Below are positions 36,658-45,475 of a stretch of 64,000 bases of DNA, one piece after another; position 1 is the first letter of the stretch, and every line of letters starts with the position of its first letter. The translations under genes were made by a program, and so were the position numbers. Below the pieces are notes generated by a model. That model was not told the DNA's origin. It saw only the letters and a list, made by a program, of their open reading frames with translations, and searched no databases. Source of the stretch: Dysgonomonas mossii DSM 22836 (GTDB lineage Bacteria; Bacteroidota; Bacteroidia; Bacteroidales; Dysgonomonadaceae); assembly GCF_000213575.1 (NCBI RefSeq), contig NZ_GL892004.1:558001-622000 (forward strand), in the 5' to 3' direction.

Positions 36658-37080
36658 AAGTTCTCTTTTAGTTTATTTCTATTATTTGTGTTATAATCAT
36701 ATTTTGTTTTGTAAAAAAACAGAGCAGCATAAATCTTTTATTTCATAAATAATATCTGACGTAATGATTGTCACAAATGCAAAATTTAGTTAGAATTAGG
36801 GCAATAGAGTAATTCGTCTTGATGATACATCTAGATAAATGTTCTACGATATTTTTTATCTTATATCTTTATATTACCTTCATGCTGTTTGTCTGTTCGG
36901 TAATTTCTGACAAAGTTGAGGGAATTATTTTGTGTAAACAATAAGCTATATCGACATGGCTGTTAATAATGTCTCTGTTTTAGAGCCTATTGATAAGGCT
37001 TAGGATGATGTTCGATGTATTGATGTAAAAAATCTTTTGAATATACATTGAATTGTAGATAAACTTGTAGTTGTAAACTT
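36658..37080. other. Gene-free gap upstream of surface protein B
   Basis: I see no convincing gene, hairpin or repeat. The part next to surface protein B probably holds its promoter and leader, though no clear TAnnTTTG box could be placed. Confidence 0.4.
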
Positions 37081-37800
37081 TTAATCGTCAGATATTGTAT
37101 CTTCTCCCAATATTATTTCTACTGTTTTTCTCTGCTCATTAAAATACTCTTTTCTTATTAGAACGGCATTTTTTGTTATTAATGTAGAGCATCGTTTTAA
37201 TGAATTGATCCAAGTTTTATGAACGTTGCATATAGTTGGATCTTCAGTGTTTATACTGCAAAGACCATATATACGGAAATGTGTTACTTGATTGTGCTCC
37301 CATTCTAGAATTGTGTATGTCGTATCTATGCTAATATTAGATATATAAACCGATATTTTTGAGGTTGGGCTAAACTTGCCCGATGCAGTTTTTATTTCGA
37401 GGTCGTCAATCAAAGTTAAAAATTCTTCTTTCAATAAACTGAGCTCTTCTTTGGTTATTAAGTTTAATTTGTAAAGAAAAACAATGTCTTCAACTATAGA
37501 TTTAAAGGTGTTAGGATCAAATATAAAATCAGAGTCAATGGTATTATATTCTTTTACAAATTCATGAGCAAGGTTGATTATTTCATCCGATACTTTATAC
37601 TCACTAAAGGTCATCATATTCTCCACCGGTTGGGTTTGATATAACCATTTATAAGATGGTATTCTCGCTAGATTGCTGTAATTGAGAAAAAACTGATAGG
37701 GCATTGTATTTGTTGCGATAGACATTTTAGCCTCAGGGTGCTTATTTGCGAGTTTGCATAGTTCGATATGCGCATTTAATGTCTCTTTGATATTCTCCAT
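37081..37800 (-). CDS. Hypothetical protein, unknown family
   Basis: A 239-residue protein from the ATG at 37800 (MENIKETLNAHIELC); an in-frame ATG at 37833 would add 11 residues. There is no signal peptide or transmembrane segment. The N-terminal two thirds look helical (SDEIINLAHEFVKEYN), and the last third is beta-type (KTVEIILGEDTI). I do not recognise the family. It lies alone between surface protein B and the nrd operon. Confidence 0.65.
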   Translation of the reverse strand: MENIKETLNAHIELCKLANKHPEAKMSIATNTMPYQFFLNYSNLARIPSYKWLYQTQPVENMMTFSEYKVSDEIINLAHEFVKEYNTIDSDFIFDPNTFKSIVEDIVFLYKLNLITKEELSLLKEEFLTLIDDLEIKTASGKFSPTSKISVYISNISIDTTYTILEWEHNQVTHFRIYGLCSINTEDPTICNVHKTWINSLKRCSTLITKNAVLIRKEYFNEQRKTVEIILGEDTISDD

Positions 37801-37901
37801 AATATATTTTAAAGAAGTATCTTTTATTAGCATTTTTGTTTCAAATAGAATGCCTTATTTTCCCATCTTTTGAGGGTTTACAATGCTATCTAAAGATATA
37901 T

Positions 37902-38081
37902 CTAAGCCTTTGGAATTAATATTATTTCATTCAGATTGAATGTTGTTTTTCCCCTTAATCTGCAATATAAAGCTTTTCGGACTAACGATAACAAATCCAT
38001 CCGGTAATGGGGCATTTTTACATTTTCCGGTAGTGCTGATTTGATTCTATGCACCAAGCTGTTTACAACCTCTTTATTCAT
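37902..38081 (-). CDS. Possible 59-residue small protein or gene remnant
   Basis: A minus-strand ATG at 38081 opens a frame of 59 codons to a TAG at 37902. It is basic (MNKEVVNSLVHRIKSALPEN at the start, LVRKALYCRLRGKTTFN in the middle). It lies in the 370-bp gap between the hypothetical gene and nrdG, runs the same way, and has no recognisable relatives. It could be the degraded start of a longer gene. Confidence 0.3.
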   Translation of the reverse strand: MNKEVVNSLVHRIKSALPENVKMPHYRMDLLSLVRKALYCRLRGKTTFNLNEIILIPKA

Positions 38082-38207
38082 TATGGACTCATATTAATTG
38101 AGATTGATATATGTTTTTAATGGCTAACCTTTAATCTAAGTTTACCATATCTCTTTTTTATCGCATAAATTTATCATGTTTATTTTAGAAATCGGCATGA
38201 ATTTTAT

Positions 38208-38735
38208 TCAACAATGTGTGATTATGTTACTTTTTTCTGAAAATTCTAAGAGCTGAGCTGGATCCCTGTATTTATCCAACGTTTGCACATTTATGATTCT
38301 TTGATTACTGCTGCCTCTGAATCGTAATTCTTCACTTCGCAGTGCTTCAATATATTTGCCGTCTACCAAAACATCAATAAAAGGAAGAATCTGAGAAAGT
38401 CTATTCGATTTTAGAATGTCTTCATACAAAAAACCCGTATAGCACCAGATATTTTTGTTTGTTTCTGCTTTTATTCGTTGTGCAAGTTCTGTGAAACCTT
38501 CTACTTGAAACAGAGGATCTCCTCCTGTGAAGGTAACGTTTGCGAACTCATCTTCTTTTATGATCTCTAATAGCTGTTCAATGGTGTGTGGTGTGCCATT
38601 TTCTATATTCCACGATTGTGGGTTATGGCATCCCGGGCATCTATGTGTGCAACCGGCAGCGTAGATGGCTGTCCTGAATCCGGGGCCATCTACGGTGGTG
38701 TCATGTATAACGTTTAGTATTGATAACTTATTCAT
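38208..38735 (-). CDS. nrdG: Anaerobic ribonucleotide reductase activating enzyme
   Basis: A 175-residue radical SAM enzyme that makes the glycyl radical on NrdD. The cluster motif CTHRCPGC (CxxxCxxC) is near residue 30, followed by HNPQSWN and the FTGGDPL glycine-rich SAM site. Its start overlaps the end of nrdD by 8 bp, so the pair is translationally coupled. It is under the same cobalamin riboswitch as nrdD. Confidence 0.95.
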   Translation of the reverse strand: MNKLSILNVIHDTTVDGPGFRTAIYAAGCTHRCPGCHNPQSWNIENGTPHTIEQLLEIIKEDEFANVTFTGGDPLFQVEGFTELAQRIKAETNKNIWCYTGFLYEDILKSNRLSQILPFIDVLVDGKYIEALRSEELRFRGSSNQRIINVQTLDKYRDPAQLLEFSEKSNIITHC

Positions 38736-40935
38736 GAATAATGCGGTCGTTTAGCTCTGCTAGTTTAGCGCTGTTCCATCGGTCTGTTGTCCCTACCAGA
38801 TAACCGGTTATGCGTTGCAGGCGATCTATTTCGCTGCTACCACATTTGGGGCATCGGGTGAGCTTCGTATCCGAATTTTCATAGCCGCATTTCAAACAAC
38901 GGTTGCGGTTGTGATTCACAGAGGCATACCCCATATTATATTTATCCATCATATCCACTACTGTCAATATGGCATCGGGGTTGTGGGTGGCATCACCATC
39001 TATCTCTACATAGAAGATATGTCCTCCACGGGTTAGATCATGATAAGGAGCTTCTGTCTTGGCTTTCTTATGTGCACTGCATTGGTAATATACAGGTACA
39101 TGGTTCGAATTAGTGTAATATTCACGATCGGTAATACCCTTGATTAGTCCAAAGTCTTTTTTGTCTCTGCGGGTAAAGCGTCCGGCGAGACCTTCGGCTG
39201 GGGTGGCAAGTACACTGTAATTATGCTGATATTTTTCTGAGAATTCACTTACCCGATTTCTCATATAAGTTATGATCTCCAATCCGAGTTTTTGAGCTTG
39301 TTCGTCTTCTCCATGATGTTTTCCTACAAGTGCCACAAGAGCTTCGGCAAGACCTATAAAGCCAATGCCTAGTGTGCCCTGATTGATAACCTTCTCTATC
39401 GTGTTTTCATCTTTTACTTGCTCGCATCCTTCCCATAATACCGACATTAGTAACGGAAACTGTTTGGGAGCGGCAGTTTTCTGAAATTCGAACCTGCGAT
39501 GCAATTGTAATGCGGTCAGGTCGAGTATTTGGTTTAGTTTGCTGTAGAAGCAATCTATTCTTTCTTTTTCATTTTCTATATTTCTACATTCTAAGGCAAT
39601 GCGTACAAGATTGATTGTGGAGAAAGAGAGATTTCCCCGCCCGATAGATGTTTTCTTTCCAAAGCGGTTTTCGAATACACGTGTCCGGCAACCCATTGTA
39701 GCTACTTCGTGTTCAAATCGGCGAGGATCGTCAGCTTTCCAGTCTTCATGCTGGTTGAATGTCGCATCCAGATTCAAAAAGTTAGGGAAGAAACGGCGGG
39801 CACTCACCTTGCTGGCTAGTAAATAAAGATCATAATTTTTGTCGTCCGGCAAATAGTTTACACCTCGTTTCTTTTTCCATATTTGTATCGGAAAAATAGC
39901 CGTTACACCACTTCCTACACCTTCGTATGTGCTGTGGAGCAATTCACGAATGATGCAGCGACCCTCAGCGGAGGTATCTGTGCCGTAATTGACAGAGCTG
40001 AATACCACCTGATTCCCTCCACGAGAATGGATTGTGTTCATGTTGTGGATAAAGGCCTCCATCGATTGGTGAACCCTGCTCACTGTTCTGTTTATCGCAT
40101 GCTGTATAATTCGTTTGTCTCCTTCTAAATGTTTGACCGAAGAAGGAATATAATCATCTATTTCTACCTCGTACAAATGTTTGTATTCTATTCCTGTAGC
40201 TTGTTCTAGAACTTTTATTTCTTCAATAAAACTCTTGCGTACAAATGGAGCTAAATAAAAATCGAAAGCCGGAATGGCCTGTCCTCCATGCATCTCATTT
40301 TGTGCTGTTTCGAGTGAGATACAACCCAGCATACTCGCAGTCTCGATGCGTTTTGCAGGACGAGATTCTCCGTGCCCTGCAAAAAAACCATTCTGTAATA
40401 TCTTATCTAAAGGGTGTTGTACGCAAGTAAGGCTTTTGGTGGGGTAATAATCTTTGTCGTGTATATGCAGATAGTTGAGGCGAACAGCTTCTTTTACTTC
40501 CGGTAATAGTAAATAGTCATCCACAAATGGTTTGGTGGTTTCACTAGCGAACTTCATCATCATGCCGGCAGGAGTATCGGCATTCATGTTCGCATTTTCG
40601 CGCGTGATATCGTTCGATTTGGTTTCGATTATTTCCAGAAACATATCTCGCGTTTTGGCTTTGCGAGCAATGCTTCGTTTGTCACGATAGGCGATGTATT
40701 TTTTTGCCACTTCTTTGCGAGGGCTTTTCATCAGCTCCATTTCTACCATGTCTTGTATCTGCTCTACTGTCATTTGCTCATTGCCTTGGCAAGATACATA
40801 GTCTGTTATACGTCTTATTAAAATGGAGTCTTCTCCTTGTTCGGTGTGTAGCATGGCTTTGCGAACCGCTGCCATGATTTTTTCTTCATTAAAACCGACG
40901 ATACGTCCGTCTCTTTTTACAACTGTCTGAATCAT
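38728..40935 (-). CDS. nrdD: Anaerobic (class III) ribonucleoside-triphosphate reductase
   Basis: A 735-residue class III RNR that makes dNTPs without oxygen. It has an N-terminal ATP-cone (VVKRDGRIVGFNEEKIMAAV), the barrel, a C-terminal zinc site (CLKCGYEN then CPKCGSSE) and the glycyl radical end QRITGYLVGT. Characterised formate-dependent NrdDs use formate as reductant; whether this one does is not settled by these motifs. The 5' leader has a cobalamin riboswitch at 41064-41230, so the gene is probably repressed when B12 is plentiful. Confidence 0.96.
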   Translation of the reverse strand: MIQTVVKRDGRIVGFNEEKIMAAVRKAMLHTEQGEDSILIRRITDYVSCQGNEQMTVEQIQDMVEMELMKSPRKEVAKKYIAYRDKRSIARKAKTRDMFLEIIETKSNDITRENANMNADTPAGMMMKFASETTKPFVDDYLLLPEVKEAVRLNYLHIHDKDYYPTKSLTCVQHPLDKILQNGFFAGHGESRPAKRIETASMLGCISLETAQNEMHGGQAIPAFDFYLAPFVRKSFIEEIKVLEQATGIEYKHLYEVEIDDYIPSSVKHLEGDKRIIQHAINRTVSRVHQSMEAFIHNMNTIHSRGGNQVVFSSVNYGTDTSAEGRCIIRELLHSTYEGVGSGVTAIFPIQIWKKKRGVNYLPDDKNYDLYLLASKVSARRFFPNFLNLDATFNQHEDWKADDPRRFEHEVATMGCRTRVFENRFGKKTSIGRGNLSFSTINLVRIALECRNIENEKERIDCFYSKLNQILDLTALQLHRRFEFQKTAAPKQFPLLMSVLWEGCEQVKDENTIEKVINQGTLGIGFIGLAEALVALVGKHHGEDEQAQKLGLEIITYMRNRVSEFSEKYQHNYSVLATPAEGLAGRFTRRDKKDFGLIKGITDREYYTNSNHVPVYYQCSAHKKAKTEAPYHDLTRGGHIFYVEIDGDATHNPDAILTVVDMMDKYNMGYASVNHNRNRCLKCGYENSDTKLTRCPKCGSSEIDRLQRITGYLVGTTDRWNSAKLAELNDRIIHE

Positions 40936-41063
40936 ATTCGTTATCGTTTATACTTTTATTGTATCAATTAAAATATAACTGACAGGAGCAGGGAAGTACA
41001 CAGACTTATTTGAAGTGAATATGTTGTATAATTCTGCTGCTTTTCTCCCGAAAGCTAGAATGT

Positions 41064-41230
41064 ATATACGGCAGGTCTTCTGACTTATTTCGCAGTTGGT
41101 AACCTTCCCATCAGTATTCGTTGACAGTGGTGTGAGAGTCCAACTTCCTTTCTGAAATTTACAGCTACGGGGATAGTTCAGGTCTTTCACCTGATTCCCT
41201 TTTCATCCAATTTTACTTGGAACCGTATAT
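41064..41230 (-). ncRNA. Cobalamin riboswitch upstream of nrdDG
   Basis: The minus-strand leader has the B12 aptamer landmarks in order: P1 5' arm ATATACGG, GGGAATCAGGTGAAAGACCT, a GTAGCTGTAA core, GATGGGAAGG, GTCAGAAGACCTGCC (B12 box) and P1 3' arm CCGTATAT. The -7 box TAACTTTG at 41236-41243 puts the start of transcription at the first P1 base. The nrdD start codon is 128 nt downstream. No clear intrinsic terminator follows, so control of translation start is more likely. Confidence 0.93.
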
Positions 41231-41235
41231 GTTAA

Positions 41236-41243
41236 CAAAGTTA
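41236..41243 (-). promoter_or_regulatory. -7 box for nrdDG
   Basis: The minus strand reads TAACTTTG, 6 bp from the riboswitch P1 stem, identical in sequence and spacing to the pflB promoter. Confidence 0.6.
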
Positions 41244-41452
41244 TATGATTTTACTTAATAAAAGACTTGATTGGATATTTTATTTAAGTTTTTATTGGTG
41301 TATATTTTCTTTGTTTGTTGTTAATTGTCTGTTGTATAGTATGTTGAAATTTTGTTTTTGTTAAAAAGTTTTCTAAAAATAAAATTTTGTATTCTTATTG
41401 ATGATCTTTTTTTGTTTTTGTAAAGGTAGATGTTTTATGAATAATCTATATA

Positions 41453-42172
41453 TCAGATCTTAAGTCCATAATTTCGGAAAATATTTTCAGCCTTCTCTAT
41501 TTCCGACTGATCAGGAGGCGCAATGTCTCTAAGCTTGTAGTCTTCGCCTAGCTGTTCCCATTTATGCAACCCCATTTGATGAAAAGGTAAAATATCTACT
41601 CGCTGTACATTTTTATATTCAGAGACTTGTTTTGCCCAGTCATTCAGGTCTTCATCATCATCGGTGAAGCCCGGAACGAGCACATATCTCAGCCAAACAG
41701 GTTTCTCAATTTCTGAGAGGTACTGCATGAAGCGAAGTGTTGGTTCCAGTGGTTTTGCTGTGAGGTTTTTATATTTGTCGGGGTTAATATGCTTAATATC
41801 TAGTAGTACTAGATCTGTGTACTCTAAAACCTCCTTTACCTTATCGTTCAATATATATCCAGATGTGTCTATAGCTGTATGTAAACCTTCACTTTTACAC
41901 AGCTTAAATAGCTCGATAATGAACTGGGGTTGTAGTAGGGGCTCTCCTCCTGAGATGGTTACACCTCCACTGCGGATGAAGTTTTTTACTTTCTTTACTT
42001 CTTCGAAAGCTTCTTCCGGAGTTAGTTCGTGCTTCTTGTCGTTCATATTCCATGTGTCGGGATTGTGACAATAGAGGCAGCGAAGAGGACAGCCTTGCAT
42101 AAAAAATACAAACCTTATCCCCGGGCCGTCTTTGGTTCCAAAAGACTCGAAAGAATGAATTAAACCTTTCAT
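41453..42172 (-). CDS. pflA: Pyruvate formate-lyase activating enzyme
   Basis: A 239-residue radical SAM enzyme that installs the glycyl radical in PflB. The N-terminal FGTKDGPGIRFVFFMQGCPL and the cluster motif CPLRCLYC are diagnostic, followed by HNPDTWN and TISGGEPLLQP. It lies 197 bp downstream of pflB on the same strand, with a hairpin repeat between, so readthrough or a separate promoter must supply it. Confidence 0.95.
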   Translation of the reverse strand: MKGLIHSFESFGTKDGPGIRFVFFMQGCPLRCLYCHNPDTWNMNDKKHELTPEEAFEEVKKVKNFIRSGGVTISGGEPLLQPQFIIELFKLCKSEGLHTAIDTSGYILNDKVKEVLEYTDLVLLDIKHINPDKYKNLTAKPLEPTLRFMQYLSEIEKPVWLRYVLVPGFTDDDEDLNDWAKQVSEYKNVQRVDILPFHQMGLHKWEQLGEDYKLRDIAPPDQSEIEKAENIFRNYGLKI

Positions 42173-42229
42173 TATTTGTTTTCCTCCTAATAAATAATGA
42201 GGAGACTCCTAAAGTTTTTTTACTATCCT

Positions 42230-42303
42230 TTTGTCATGTTGAACGGAGTGAAACATCTCGTTTATAGATAGTCGAGATTCTTCATTACATTCAGAATGAC
42301 AAA
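42230..42303. repeat. REP-like palindromic repeat between pflB and pflA
   Basis: An imperfect 31-bp inverted repeat: TTTGTCATGTTGAACGGAGT at the left, and at the right a complementary arm ending TTCAGAATGACAAA. The sequence resembles the GTCATTCTGAGCGAAG...AATCTC interspersed repeats seen in many Bacteroidetes and Chlorobi genomes. As an mRNA it would fold into a strong hairpin between the two pfl cistrons. Confidence 0.7.
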
Positions 42304-42369
42304 GAGGATAATAATCGTTTAATAGAGTATTTTTACTTTTGGGGTAACCTCATATTTATTAATGAAATA

Positions 42370-44601
42370 TTAGAATGATGTAGTAATCGTTCTATTTATC
42401 ACATCCAATTGCTGTTCTTTTGTAAGCCTTACGAAGTTAACGGCATAGCCTGATACACGTATTGTCAACTGAGGATATTTTTCAGGGTGTTCCATCGCAT
42501 CGATAAGCAGATTCCTGTCAAATACATTAACGTTCAGGTGATGGCCTGTTTGTAAGAAGTAGCCATCAAGAAGTCCGCTCAGGTTTTGAGCTTCCTCTTT
42601 CCTGTTTTTACCCAATGTGTTTGGCGTGATAGCAAAAGTGTATGAGATACCATCATTTGCGTGAGCAAACGGAAGCTTAGCTACAGATGAAAGTGATGCA
42701 ACAGCACCTCTAGTGTCACGCCCGTGCATAGGGTTAGCTCCCGGAGCAAAAGGTGTTCCTCCACGTCGTCCGTCAGGGGTGTTTCCTGTTTTCTTTCCGT
42801 ACACCACGTTTGATGTGATGGTTAACACCGACTGTGTAGGTATAGCATCTTTATACATCTTACGTTTGCGGATTTTGCTCATAAACTTTTCTACTATTTC
42901 CACAGCAAACCTGTCGGTCTTGTCATCGTTATTCCCAAACGGAACGTAGTCTTTTTCTATGATATAGTCGACTGCGTCACCTTCTTCATTTCTTACGATG
43001 CGTACTTTTCCGTATTTGATAGCAGCAAAAGAGTCGGCGATAATAGATAACCCCGAAACCCCGAATGCTTGTGTGCGGACGATATCAACATCATGCAAAG
43101 CCATTTCCAAAGCTTCGTATGAATATTTATCGTGCATATAGTGTATAATGTTCAGCGCTTTTACATAAGTCTCGGCAACCCAATCTAAGGTACGATCAAA
43201 TTTCTCCCAAACTTCTTCAAAGTCAAGATACTCTCCTGAGACCTTTTCTACCCAATGTTTCGGTAATACTTGAGCTTTGGTTATTTCGTCCTTACCTCCG
43301 TTTATAGTGTAAAGCAATGCTTTAGGCAAGTTCGCTCTTGCACCGAAGAATTGCATCTGGTGGCCTATCCGCATGGGCGATACACAACATGCTATGCCGT
43401 AATCATCGCCTAACTGAGGGCGCATCAGATCGTCATTCTCGTATTGAAGAGATGAAGTATCGATAGAAACCTTGGCACAATAATGTTTCCAGTTTTCGGG
43501 TAGTCTGTCACTCCATAGTATTGTCAAATTAGGTTCAGGTGCAGGCCCTAAATTATAAAGCGTATGAAGCATACGGTAGCTGTTTTTCGTAACCATCGAC
43601 TTTCCGTTGTTTGTCATACCTCCGATCGATTCGGTTACCCATACAGGATCTCCCGAAAATAGTTCATTGTATTCATTTGTGCGGAGGAAACGGACAATAC
43701 GTAGCTTCATCACAAAATGATCGATAAGCTCTTGCGCGTCTATTTCGGTTATTAAGCCGGCCTGCAAATCTCTTTCGATATAGATATCGAGGAAAGTGGT
43801 TACACGTCCGAGGCTCATTGCTGCGCCATTTTGGTCTTTGATAGCTCCCAGATATCCAAAGTATGTCCACTGGATAGCTTCCAGAGCCGTATTAGCCGGT
43901 TGAGAAATATCGAAGCCATACGAAGCTGCCATACGTTTCAATGCTTTCAAGGCCTCTATTTGTGAACTTAGCTCTTCACGAAGACGAATCAGATCGTCCG
44001 TCATCACAATAGGGTCACATTCTTGGAAACGCTTTTCACGCTCCGAGATTAATCGATCTACACCATAAAGAGCTACTCTGCGATAATCTCCAATAATACG
44101 TCCACGTCCGTAAGCATCAGGTAGGCCCGTTAATAATCCGTTACTTCTGGCTTGGCGGATGCTGTCGGTATAAGCTGCAAATACACCTTCGTTGTGTGTA
44201 CGTCTGTATTTTGAGAATATTTCCTCTGTTCCTTTGTCGAGTTTGTAACCATATTCAGCTAAGCTTTGTTTCACCATACGGAGACCTCCATTCGGAAAGA
44301 TTGCTCTTTTTAGTGGCTTGTCGGTCTGAACTCCTACAATTTTTTCGAGTTCGTTGTCTATATATCCGGGTCCATAAGCATCAATCTGTGAAGGGATGCG
44401 AGTTTCGGCATCATATATGCCTCTCTCCTTTTCTTCAAGAAACATTTTGCTTAACTTCTCCCATAGCTTGATTGTTGCTTCGGTAGGGTTTTGTAGAAAA
44501 GATTCGTCCCCTGTGTATTCTTTATAGTTTTGGAGTATAAAATCATTTACATTGATTTCCTCTTGCCACCGTGTGCCTTTAAAGTTTTTATATGCTTCCA
44601 T
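42370..44601 (-). CDS. pflB: Formate C-acetyltransferase (pyruvate formate-lyase)
   Basis: A 743-residue glycyl radical enzyme that converts pyruvate and CoA to formate and acetyl-CoA. The catalytic Cys pair is in GIACCVSPM, and the glycyl radical motif is [10 protein letters not shown] near the C-terminus. The length and the [20 protein letters not shown] segment are those of genuine PflB rather than a diol dehydratase relative. A cobalamin riboswitch occupies its leader (44783-44962), which I do not know from other pfl operons. Confidence 0.97.
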   Translation of the reverse strand: MEAYKNFKGTRWQEEINVNDFILQNYKEYTGDESFLQNPTEATIKLWEKLSKMFLEEKERGIYDAETRIPSQIDAYGPGYIDNELEKIVGVQTDKPLKRAIFPNGGLRMVKQSLAEYGYKLDKGTEEIFSKYRRTHNEGVFAAYTDSIRQARSNGLLTGLPDAYGRGRIIGDYRRVALYGVDRLISEREKRFQECDPIVMTDDLIRLREELSSQIEALKALKRMAASYGFDISQPANTALEAIQWTYFGYLGAIKDQNGAAMSLGRVTTFLDIYIERDLQAGLITEIDAQELIDHFVMKLRIVRFLRTNEYNELFSGDPVWVTESIGGMTNNGKSMVTKNSYRMLHTLYNLGPAPEPNLTILWSDRLPENWKHYCAKVSIDTSSLQYENDDLMRPQLGDDYGIACCVSPMRIGHQMQFFGARANLPKALLYTINGGKDEITKAQVLPKHWVEKVSGEYLDFEEVWEKFDRTLDWVAETYVKALNIIHYMHDKYSYEALEMALHDVDIVRTQAFGVSGLSIIADSFAAIKYGKVRIVRNEEGDAVDYIIEKDYVPFGNNDDKTDRFAVEIVEKFMSKIRKRKMYKDAIPTQSVLTITSNVVYGKKTGNTPDGRRGGTPFAPGANPMHGRDTRGAVASLSSVAKLPFAHANDGISYTFAITPNTLGKNRKEEAQNLSGLLDGYFLQTGHHLNVNVFDRNLLIDAMEHPEKYPQLTIRVSGYAVNFVRLTKEQQLDVINRTITTSF

Positions 44602-44782
44602 TTAATTATAAAATAAATTTCTAAATACTCAATTATCGGAGCTTACGTGGAATAGAATAAGAAACAAATACAGACGTATTTAAATAAAATGTAATAGAAT
44701 AAAATAGAGAATTTTTTTTCTATCTGAAAAAAAATCCCATCCTAAATCCTCAGCTTTATTCCTCGAAAGCTTCAAATTACAC

Positions 44783-44962
44783 GGTTCTGGCAGGTCTTCT
44801 GACTTACTTTATCTTTGAGCATCCTTCCCATTCAGTGTAAGAACAGTGGATAGAGTATTGTTCAAAGTCTTTGGAGGAGCTTACAGCAGCGGGTCTGTCC
44901 AGGACTTTCACCTGATTCCCTTTTCATCATTTTCTATGGATATAGTAAATGACACCAAAACC
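44783..44962 (-). ncRNA. Cobalamin riboswitch upstream of pflB
   Basis: On the minus strand: P1 5' arm GGTTTTGG, GGGAATCAGGTGAAAGTCCT, GCTGCTGTAAGC, AATGGGAAGG, GTCAGAAGACCTGCC (B12 box) and P1 3' arm CCAGAACC. Its B12 box is identical to that of the nrdD element, and the distance from P1 to the TAACTTTG promoter is the same, suggesting duplication. The pflB ATG is about 180 nt downstream. Confidence 0.93.
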
Positions 44963-44967
44963 TGTGA

Positions 44968-44975
44968 CAAAGTTA
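44968..44975 (-). promoter_or_regulatory. -7 box for pflB
   Basis: The minus strand reads TAACTTTG, 6 bp from the riboswitch P1 stem. About 135 bp separate it from the divergent thrE-operon promoter. Confidence 0.6.
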
Positions 44976-45109
44976 TATGTTTTTCAGCATAATAATAAAC
45001 ATTTAATGTAAAAATGCTTATTGATTGAGACTCTTCTCTTTTTGTTTTCTTTTATATCTTTTTGTATAGGAAAAAATAAAAAAGATGTGCTATTTATTAT
45101 TTTTTCCTA

Positions 45110-45117
45110 TACCTTTG
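45110..45117 (+). promoter_or_regulatory. -7 box for the ThrE-type operon
   Basis: TACCTTTG matches TAnnTTTG and lies 37 bp before the P1 stem of the riboswitch. Confidence 0.6.
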
Positions 45118-45153
45118 CCTCCCGAAAGTTCTTTATCATTATTCTTCAACCGC

Positions 45154-45311
45154 TAAGGTGCCTCAGATATTGAGGAGAATAGGGAATCAGGTGAAAGTCC
45201 TGAGCTGTCGCGCAACTGTAATCACCGCGAAAGTTTCTATTTAAAAATCCACTGTTTCGTACAGAAATGGGAAGGAAAATAGAAATGGTGAAAGCCAGGA
45301 TACCTGCCTTA
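45154..45311 (+). ncRNA. Cobalamin riboswitch upstream of the ThrE-type exporter operon
   Basis: Plus-strand landmarks: P1 5' arm TAAGG, GGGAATCAGGTGAAAGTCCT, CGCGCAACTGTAATCACCGC, AATGGGAAGG, GAAAGCCAGGATACCTGCC (B12 box) and P1 3' arm CCTTA. The core and B12 box are closer to the general consensus than the two minus-strand elements. The leader from here to the thrE ATG is about 165 nt. Confidence 0.94.
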
Positions 45312-45475
45312 AATCGGATTGACAATGCTTCGCGATAAAAGTGTTATGTCTAATAATTTCATTCATCCCTCTTGTCGGAGGAGATGTTATTATCCAGGTG
45401 TGTTTTTATTGCAGCATTGTGAAGTTCAAAAGAGCTTTTTACATTTATGTTTAATCGTAAAAAGTTTAGAAAGAA

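Noticed and set aside
40948-41190. 80-codon minus-strand frame in front of nrdD
   Set aside because: It runs through the cobalamin aptamer, and its codons spell conserved riboswitch elements, so it is an accident of the RNA sequence.
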